Source: Streptosporangiaceae bacterium
GTDB taxonomy: Bacteria > Actinomycetota > Actinomycetes > Streptosporangiales > Streptosporangiaceae
DNA length: 9,466 nt
NCBI GenBank assembly: GCA_030043395.1
Contig: JASHXW010000166.1
Coordinates: 1-9,466, forward strand
Direction of reading: 5' to 3'
Shown: positions 4,470 to 9,466 of the stretch, piece after piece
Layout of the letters: each line of letters opens with the position of its first letter
Position numbering within the stretch: position 1 is the stretch's first letter
Notes under the pieces: generated by a model
Database searches by the model: none
Seen by the model: the letters and a program-made list of their open reading frames with translations, nothing else
What the model was told of the DNA's origin: nothing
Translations under genes and position numbers: made by a program

Positions 4470-6359
4470 ATGAGCGAGGCGGCTTGGCGGCATCCGGCCC
4501 TGATCGAGGACTACGCGCTGATCGGCGACATGCAGACGGCCGCGCTGGTCAGCCGCCAGGGCTCAGTGGACTGGCTGTGCCTGCCCAGGTTCGACTCCGA
4601 TGCGGTATTCGCCTCGCTACTCGGCGACCGGTCCAACGGGTTCTGGCTGCTGAGCCCGACGGCGGCGTCGGGCCCGCCGACCAGGGGCGTCAACGTCACG
4701 CGCAGCTACGAGAAGGACACGCTGATCCTGACCACCACGTGGCAGACGGCGGGGGGCACTGTCCGCGTGATCGACTTCATGCCCCGGCGTGGCGAGGGCA
4801 GTCCTTCCCTGGTGCGGATCGTCGAGGGCGTGGACGGCGCGGTGGAGATGGAGTGCTTGCTGAGCCTGCGGTTCGGCTACGGGCACGAGGTTCCGTGGAT
4901 GCGCAGGATCGGCCACGCCAACTGCGCCATCGCCGGGCCCAACGCGGCCTGGATCAGGACCCCGATCAAGCTGGTCGGGCAGGACATGACAAGCCGGGCC
5001 AGTTTCGTCGTCCGAGCCGGAGACCGCGTTCCGTTTGAGTTGACCTGGCAGGAATCGCATCTGACCGACCCGCCGCCGGCCTGCGACCCCGAGGTCACGC
5101 TCACCGAGACCAGGCAATTCTGGGCCAAGTGGGTCGGGCAATGCAGCTATCACGGCAAGTACCGGGACGCGGTGGTGCGCTCGCTGATCACCATCAAGGC
5201 TCTGACGTACGAGCCAACGGGCGGCATCGTGGCGGCACCGACGGCATCGCTGCCAGAGGACATCGGCGGCGTCCGCAACTGGGACTACCGGTACTGCTGG
5301 CTCAGGGACGCCACGCTGGTGCTCGAGGCGCTGCTGCGGACTGGCTACATAGAGGAGGCGGACGCATGGCGCGGCTGGCTCGGCCGCGCGGTCGCAGGTA
5401 CTCCGGCGGACGTCCAGATCATGTACGGCGTGGCCGGCGAGCGGCGGCTGACCGAGTGGGAGGCCAGCTGGCTGGCGGGCTACGAGGGCTCGGCGCCCGT
5501 CCGGATCGGCAACGCCGCCGTCCAGCAGGTACAGCTCGACGTCTACGGCGAGATCATCGACACGTTCATGCTCGCCAGGCAGGCAGGACTCGCCTTCGAC
5601 AGGCACGCGGCCAGCCTGCTCGACAAGCTGCTCGGCTACGTCGAACAGCACTGGACCGAGCCGGACGAGGGCATCTGGGAAGTGCGGGGGGTCCCACGGC
5701 ACTTCGTGCACTCCAAGGTCATGGCCTGGGTGGCCTTCGACCGGCGGATCGCGATGGCCGAGTCGGGCCTGGTCCCCACCTCTGATGCCACGTTGCGCCG
5801 CTGGAAGGCGGCCAGGGACGCGGTGCATGCCCAGGTCTGTGAAAAGGGCTATGACTCCGGCCTTGGCTCGTTCACCCAGTACTACGGCAGCAAGGAGCTG
5901 GACGCCGCAGTGCTGATGATGATCGAGGTGGGCTTCCTGCCCCCCGATGACCCCCGCATCGTGTCTACCGTTCACACCATCAAGCGCGAGCTGACTAACG
6001 ACGGCCTCGTCATGCGCTACGGCCTGCCAGGAGTGAGCCAGCGCGTCGCCTCGGGCGCCGGGACACCGGGCGGCACCTCGGTCGACGGCCTGCCCGGTGG
6101 CGAGGGCGCCTTCCTGGCGTGCAGCTTCTGGCTGGTCAACGCGCTGGAGGCGATTGGCGAGGAGCAGGAGTCCCTCGCCCTGTTCGGCCGGCTGCTGGCG
6201 TTGCGCAGCGACGTGGGGCTGCTGAGCGAGGAGTACGACACCCGCTACGGCCGCCAGGTCGGCAACACGCCCCAGGCGTTCAGCCACGTGCCGCTCATCC
6301 TCGCTGCGCTGAACCTGGAGGACCATGAGCTGCGCAGGTCACGGCGCAGGTTCGGCTAG
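4470..6359 (+). CDS. GH15-family glycosidase (glucoamylase or trehalase type)
   Basis: A 629-residue enzyme with the bacterial GH15 layout. The N-terminal domain has ALIGDMQTAALVSRQGSVDW (16-35), followed by a beta-rich part to about 215 and an (alpha/alpha)6-barrel to the end. Barrel motifs: RNWDYRYCWLRDA (269-281, substrate pocket), YEGSAPVRIGNAA (338-350), GIWEVRG (401-407, Glu404 as likely general acid), HFVHSKVMAW (411-420) and GGEGAFLACSFWL (543-555, Glu545 as likely general base). Both catalytic acids are present, so it should be active, releasing glucose with inversion from an alpha-glucoside. Mycobacterial relatives of this shape are trehalases, others glucoamylases or isomaltose hydrolases; the substrate cannot be told here. 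No signal peptide, so it is cytosolic and probably acts on storage or stress sugars. Its stop codon overlaps that of the convergent sulfotransferase-like gene. Confidence 0.92.
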   Translation: MSEAAWRHPALIEDYALIGDMQTAALVSRQGSVDWLCLPRFDSDAVFASLLGDRSNGFWLLSPTAASGPPTRGVNVTRSYEKDTLILTTTWQTAGGTVRVIDFMPRRGEGSPSLVRIVEGVDGAVEMECLLSLRFGYGHEVPWMRRIGHANCAIAGPNAAWIRTPIKLVGQDMTSRASFVVRAGDRVPFELTWQESHLTDPPPACDPEVTLTETRQFWAKWVGQCSYHGKYRDAVVRSLITIKALTYEPTGGIVAAPTASLPEDIGGVRNWDYRYCWLRDATLVLEALLRTGYIEEADAWRGWLGRAVAGTPADVQIMYGVAGERRLTEWEASWLAGYEGSAPVRIGNAAVQQVQLDVYGEIIDTFMLARQAGLAFDRHAASLLDKLLGYVEQHWTEPDEGIWEVRGVPRHFVHSKVMAWVAFDRRIAMAESGLVPTSDATLRRWKAARDAVHAQVCEKGYDSGLGSFTQYYGSKELDAAVLMMIEVGFLPPDDPRIVSTVHTIKRELTNDGLVMRYGLPGVSQRVASGAGTPGGTSVDGLPGGEGAFLACSFWLVNALEAIGEEQESLALFGRLLALRSDVGLLSEEYDTRYGRQVGNTPQAFSHVPLILAALNLEDHELRRSRRRFG

Positions 6360-7240
6360 TCGGCGTAGCCAACCCGGCGCAGCTGCTGGCCGGCCACCTT
6401 CTCGATCTCGGCGAGCTGCGCGGGGCTCAGCAGCCGCCGCCAGCTGTCGGGCTCCTTCTGCTGCGGGGGCACCTCGATCCGCGCCACCTTGGCGTCGATG
6501 AAGTCAGACAGGGCGCTCACCGATGCGTTGGGGTCGGCGATCACCTGCTCGTACCGGAATGTGGTCAGCTGCTCAGAACCCAGGGTGTTGCGCAGCCGTG
6601 CCATCTTGTGCACCGAGCCGCGCCACCGCATGGCGCACCTGCCGGCCGGGGACAGCTTCGGCCAGGTCGCACGGTCATCCTCGGTCTCGATCCCCAGGAA
6701 CGGGTTGGGGAACTCGCTCTCGATGTTGGCCACGCCGCGCCGGAACCAGGCAAGCTCGGCCGGATCAGAGAGCATGGCCGCGGCCACCGCGCGGCCGTCC
6801 CTGATGATCTGCACCAGGCGGGCGTCCGGAAATGCGTCGACCAGCGCCTCGGCGCAGTAGATCAGTGCCGGGCTGGCGTCGCCGTACCTGGTGATCCCCC
6901 GCTCGTCGACGCAGGTGCCGGCTGCGGACCTGCCGGTCGCCTGCTGGCATTCCAGGCTGCATGTCATGCAGGCATGCGGGGAGACCTGCCAGGCCTGGGC
7001 GAAAGCATCCCGCAGGACCGTCGCTGCGGCCTCGTCGCGACCCTCCTGGATGGACGGAGTCCGGGCGAACGCGATCACGACGCTGAGCACGCTTGGCTGG
7101 CCGATCGTGACGTGAAACCCGGGAGTGCGCTTGAGTGCTCGGGCGAGCAGGTCGATCCCCGAGTGCGGGCCGCCGATCACGAAGACCGGCTGATGGACCT
7201 TGCGTCCGTTGACGATCAGGATGTAAGGGCGTGGTGGCAT
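6356..7240 (-). CDS. Sulfotransferase-like protein with a cysteine cluster
   Basis: Numbering is from GTG 7261 (301 residues); I prefer ATG 7240 (294 residues), though neither has a good ribosome site. The PAPS-binding P-loop-like segment VFVIGGPHSGIDLLARAL (26-43) and the 3'-phosphate segment ARLVQIIRDGRAVAAAML (147-164) follow the Sulfotransfer_3 family order, and FRYEQVIADP (235-244) fits the late FRYEDL-type motif. Such enzymes move sulfate from PAPS to an alcohol or amine. Odd points: the usual RSGTT of the loop is HSGID, and the Ser expected after the second Arg motif is Ala, so the donor site may be altered. An insert at 97-117 carries Cys98, Cys101, Cys105 and Cys117 after His97, a possible metal site. 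No signal or membrane segment. It converges on the GH15 gene and is divergent from the dioxygenase-like gene. Substrate unknown. Confidence 0.75.
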   Translation of the reverse strand: MPPRPYILIVNGRKVHQPVFVIGGPHSGIDLLARALKRTPGFHVTIGQPSVLSVVIAFARTPSIQEGRDEAAATVLRDAFAQAWQVSPHACMTCSLECQQATGRSAAGTCVDERGITRYGDASPALIYCAEALVDAFPDARLVQIIRDGRAVAAAMLSDPAELAWFRRGVANIESEFPNPFLGIETEDDRATWPKLSPAGRCAMRWRGSVHKMARLRNTLGSEQLTTFRYEQVIADPNASVSALSDFIDAKVARIEVPPQQKEPDSWRRLLSPAQLAEIEKVAGQQLRRVGYAD

Positions 7241-7313
7241 GGCTGGGATCAAGTGTGGCACTGCGCGGGGCGCGCCGGGCGCCAGCCCGTCCCAGCCTTC
7301 CCGCGCGTTCGCC

Positions 7314-7342
7314 TTGCCCGCCAGGAAGCTGATCTATATTAT
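7314..7342 (+). promoter_or_regulatory. Putative leaderless promoter of the thiol-dioxygenase-like gene
   Basis: A -35-like TTGCCC (7314-7319, four of six) and a -10-like TATTAT (7337-7342, five of six) are separated by exactly 17 nt. Six bases later comes the ATG at 7349, so transcription would start at or next to the A of the start codon. No Shine-Dalgarno sequence precedes that ATG. On the opposite strand the same AT-rich stretch offers TATAGA, possibly serving the divergent sulfotransferase-like gene. Confidence 0.6.
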
Positions 7343-7348
7343 CTCGAT

Positions 7349-7909
7349 ATGAAAAGTAGGCAACAACGCTCCGGCTGGGCAACCAGGACTCTTGATGATC
7401 TGATCAGCGCCGTGCGCGACGTGACGCGTGCGGGCGCGGACTGGGCGGAAACAGCGGAGCTAGTCGCCGACGAGCTCCGGCTGCACCTGCCTACCCCGGA
7501 AATCCTCTCGGCCTCGCAGCGCTACGGTGACCCCGATCACTACCAGTGTCACCTGCTGCACGCCGAGCCCGACGGCTCGTTCTCGATCGTGGCCCTCGTG
7601 TGGCGCCCTGGCCAGGCCACTCCGGTGCACGACCACGTGACATGGTGCGTGTTCGGGGTCATCCAGGGCACCGAGCACGAGCAGAGGTACGTGCTCCGCG
7701 ACGACGGCTGGCTGGAGGAGAGCGGGTCAGCGGCCAACAGGACCGGCGACGTGAGCGCCCTGGCGCCGCCCGGCGACATACACCTGGTCCGCAACCACGG
7801 CGAGCAGGTCGCGATCTCGCTGCACGTCTACGGCACCGACGTCAGCCGGCTTGCCAGCAGCGTGCGCCGCGTGTACGACCTTCCCGTGGTGATCGGCCCG
7901 GGAGGCTGA
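7349..7909 (+). CDS. Thiol dioxygenase-like cupin (cysteine / 3-mercaptopropionate dioxygenase family)
   Basis: A 186-residue single-domain cytosolic protein, close to the usual 190-210 of the family. The cupin iron ligands appear as His94 and His96 (TPVHDHVTW) and His145 (GDIHLVRN). The outer-sphere Ser-His-Tyr triad is Ser157, His159, Tyr161 (AISLHVYG). These enzymes oxidise a thiol to a sulfinic acid with Fe(II) and O2. By recalled alignment, YQCHLLHAE (65-73) places Cys67 where cysteine dioxygenases have Arg and mercaptopropionate dioxygenases have Gln, so the substrate may be neither. Cys100 sits where mammalian CDO has its cross-linked Cys and most bacterial enzymes have Gly. The start is set by the promoter spacing; the frame is open far upstream but only as antisense of the sulfotransferase-like gene. 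General fold is firm, substrate open. Confidence 0.85.
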   Translation: MKSRQQRSGWATRTLDDLISAVRDVTRAGADWAETAELVADELRLHLPTPEILSASQRYGDPDHYQCHLLHAEPDGSFSIVALVWRPGQATPVHDHVTWCVFGVIQGTEHEQRYVLRDDGWLEESGSAANRTGDVSALAPPGDIHLVRNHGEQVAISLHVYGTDVSRLASSVRRVYDLPVVIGPGG

Positions 7910-7999
7910 GCGGCTCGGGAAGCCGTCCAGCCGGGGAGGCCGGCCAGCTTTGTATCCGGCAGATGAATGTTCCGCCGCTAGCGAGGTAGCTTGCACAGC

Positions 8000-8284
8000 A
8001 TGCTGACCTTTGTCATCGTGCTGATCATCGTCGGGCTGATCGCCGGGGCTCTCGCGCGCTTCCTGGTGCCAGGACGCGACCCGATGGGGTGCCTCGGCAC
8101 CATCGTGCTCGGCGTCGCAGGCTCGTTCCTCGGAGGGTTCCTCTGGAACCTGATCGAGTACGGCCACCTGGAGACGCACAAGTTTCATCCGGCCGGCATA
8201 CTCGGCTCGATACTCGGGGCCATCATCCTGCTGATACTCCTGCGCATGACCGGCATGGAACGAGGCCGCCGCAGGCGGATCTGA
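8000..8284 (+). CDS. GlsB/YeaQ/YmgE-type small membrane protein
   Basis: A 94-residue protein with three hydrophobic helices (about 2-20, 32-52, 66-82), Gly-rich faces (GLIAGALAR at 12-20, [13 protein letters not shown] at 37-49, [13 protein letters not shown] at 66-78) and a basic tail (RGRRRR). This is the pattern of the transglycosylase-associated, stress-linked GlsB family. The molecular function of the family is not settled; it is an inner-membrane protein often induced by general stress. The ATG at 8000 is taken; TTG at 7991 with GAGG four bases before it is an alternative adding three residues. The 90-bp gap after the dioxygenase-like gene could hold its own promoter. It ends 6 nt from the convergent ABC exporter gene. 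Confidence 0.8.
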   Translation: MLTFVIVLIIVGLIAGALARFLVPGRDPMGCLGTIVLGVAGSFLGGFLWNLIEYGHLETHKFHPAGILGSILGAIILLILLRMTGMERGRRRRI

Positions 8285-8290
8285 CGGCGA

Positions 8291-9466
8291 TCAAGCGCGG
8301 GCTACCGCCTGCGCCGTCGTGTTCGCCTCCTGGCTGGCGAACTGCGTGTGGTAGAGCTCGGTGTACAGGCCACCGGCGGCGAGGAGCTCCTCGTGCGTGC
8401 CGCGTTCCGCGACCTGGCCGTCGTCGATGACGAGGATCTGGTCGGCCTGGATGATGGTCGACAGCCGGTGCGCGATCACGATCGAGGTCCGGCCGGCCAG
8501 GGCGGTCTTCAGGGCCCGCTGGACAGCGGCCTCGGACTCAGAGTCCAGATGCGCGGTCGCCTCGTCGAGCACGACGACCGACGGAGCCTTCAGCAGCAGC
8601 CTGGCCAGCGCGATCCGCTGCTTCTCGCCACCGGACAGCCGGTAGCCGCGATCGCCGACCACGGTGTCCAGGCCGTCTGGCAGGGATGCGACGAGCGGCC
8701 AGATCTGAGCGGCCTTGCATGCCTGCTCGAGCTCGTCGTCGGTCGCGTCCGGCTTGGCGTAACGCAAGTTGGCCCTGATCGTGTCGTGGAACATGTGAGC
8801 GTCCTGCGTCACCACTCCGACAACGTCGTGCAGCGAGTCCTGGGTGACGCCCCTGATGTCGGTGCCGCCGATGCTGACCGTGCCGGACTGCGGGTCGTAC
8901 AGCCGGGCGACCAGGTGCGTGATCGTCGTCTTGCCCGCCCCGGACGGTCCGACCAGCGCGGTGAGCTGTCCCGACGGCGCGGTGAACGTGACATCGCGCA
9001 GCACCTCGGCGTTCGCGTCCGTCCGTTCCGGGACCGGCAGCGCGATCGACTCGAGCGAGGCGAGGGAGACTTCCGTGGCCGTGGGGTACCGGAACGAGAC
9101 ATGATCAAAGCTGACCGCGGGGGCCAGCGGCCCGGTGCGCAGCGGCACCGCGTCAGGCGCGTCCTTGATCAGCGGCTGCAAGTCGAGCACCTCGAAGACG
9201 CGGTCGAAGCTGACCAGGGCGGTCATCACGTCCACCTGGACATTGGACAGCGACGTGATCGGCCCGTACAGCCGGCTGATCAGCGCCGCGAGTGCCACGA
9301 GCGTCCCGATCTTGAACAGGTTGTCGATGACCAGCACTCCGCCAAGACCGTAGACGACGGCCGTAGCCAGACTTGCCAGCAACGTCAGGGCGACGAACAG
9401 TGACGACCCGTACATGGCCTGGACCACGCCGATGTCGCGCACCCGCGCGGCCCGGTTGCTGAACGT
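8291..9466 (-). CDS. ABC exporter half-transporter, C-terminal part (cut by the window edge)
   Basis: The frame is open through the right edge; 391 C-terminal residues are visible, beginning TFSNRAARVRDIG, so about 200-250 membrane-domain residues are missing. Visible parts: end of the exporter membrane domain with hydrophobic segments near 20-46 and 53-64, then an ATPase domain with Walker A GPSGAGKTT (173-181), Q-loop Gln221 in VTQD, signature LSGGEKQR (277-284), Walker B VVVLDE (297-302) and His333 in IAHR. All catalytic residues are present. Between the first strand (VSFRYP, to 128) and VLRDVTF (155-161) lies an insert of about 26 residues, longer than in MsbA. It should export lipids, drugs or peptides as a dimer; the substrate is unknown. 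A partner half-transporter may lie further right. Confidence 0.9.
   Translation of the reverse strand, partial: TFSNRAARVRDIGVVQAMYGSSLFVALTLLASLATAVVYGLGGVLVIDNLFKIGTLVALAALISRLYGPITSLSNVQVDVMTALVSFDRVFEVLDLQPLIKDAPDAVPLRTGPLAPAVSFDHVSFRYPTATEVSLASLESIALPVPERTDANAEVLRDVTFTAPSGQLTALVGPSGAGKTTITHLVARLYDPQSGTVSIGGTDIRGVTQDSLHDVVGVVTQDAHMFHDTIRANLRYAKPDATDDELEQACKAAQIWPLVASLPDGLDTVVGDRGYRLSGGEKQRIALARLLLKAPSVVVLDEATAHLDSESEAAVQRALKTALAGRTSIVIAHRLSTIIQADQILVIDDGQVAERGTHEELLAAGGLYTELYHTQFASQEANTTAQAVARA

Noticed and set aside
4617..6326. A 569-residue open frame on the minus strand across the GH15 gene.
   Set aside because: It lies exactly antisense to a gene with intact catalytic motifs. Long antisense frames are expected in G/C-third-position DNA, and its protein is low-complexity with no motif.
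6956..6970. The palindrome tgcatg-t-catgca as an operator.
   Set aside because: It lies deep inside the sulfotransferase-like coding region and is explained by the codons of the Cys-Met-Thr-Cys motif.
6608..7348. A 247-codon upstream extension of the dioxygenase-like gene.
   Set aside because: The extension is antisense to the sulfotransferase-like gene, has no family sequence, and the promoter spacing places the start at 7349.
7911..7925. A terminator after the dioxygenase-like gene (cggct / agccg).
   Set aside because: It is a 5-bp stem with no T-run. It could be a weak factor-dependent site, but this is not supportable from the sequence.
8348..9403. A 351-residue plus-strand frame over the ABC exporter.
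   Set aside because: It is antisense to a gene with all ABC motifs and is rich in Arg, Gln and Val with no recognisable domain.

Overview
This is a G+C-rich window with strong G/C preference at third codon positions, GTG starts, short Shine-Dalgarno spacers and several actinobacterial-type families (GH15 glucoamylase/trehalase, GlsB/YeaQ-type membrane protein, MsbA-like exporter, lipoproteins). It looks like chromosomal DNA of a high-GC actinomycete. I see no insertion sequence, phage gene, tRNA, rRNA or CRISPR array. The genus cannot be fixed from the sequence alone.

Left part (1-3960), all on the minus strand. A tight sulfonate/taurine-type ABC importer (lipoprotein SBP, ATPase, permease; 4-nt and 11-nt overlaps) is followed after about 67 nt by a MobA-like molybdenum-cofactor nucleotidyltransferase. 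That protein carries a C-terminal MoaD/ThiS-like domain ending in Gly-Gly. A few bases after its stop, an ATG opens a further minus-strand frame made of 15-bp tandem repeats (RADAT-type pentapeptides), which runs off the left edge. The importer promoter sits in an AT-rich island (about 3841-3930). A 16-bp near-palindrome over its -10 region matches the Corynebacterium McbR operator (TAGAC-N6-GTCTA) at 9 of 10 defined positions, which points to sulfur-responsive control. Two strong perfect hairpins lie inside this operon.

Middle part (3961-7261). A small unknown lipoprotein gene (minus) is divergent from a full-length GH15 glycosidase (plus). The GH15 gene meets a sulfotransferase-like gene tail to tail, with the two stop codons interlocked in the palindrome CTAG. 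The sulfotransferase-like protein has a cysteine cluster and a degenerate PAPS-binding loop.

Right part (7314-9466). A thiol-dioxygenase-like cupin (plus) starts from what looks like a leaderless promoter. It is followed by a small three-helix GlsB/YeaQ-type membrane protein (plus), which converges with a 6-nt gap on an ABC exporter half-transporter (minus) cut by the right window edge.

A recurring theme is sulfur: sulfonate uptake, a sulfur-carrier-like GG tail, a sulfotransferase fold, a thiol dioxygenase and a McbR-like site. The linkage into one system is inference. The best-supported unusual items are the MobA-MoaD fusion, the McbR-like operator, the thiol dioxygenase with altered key positions and the internal hairpins.
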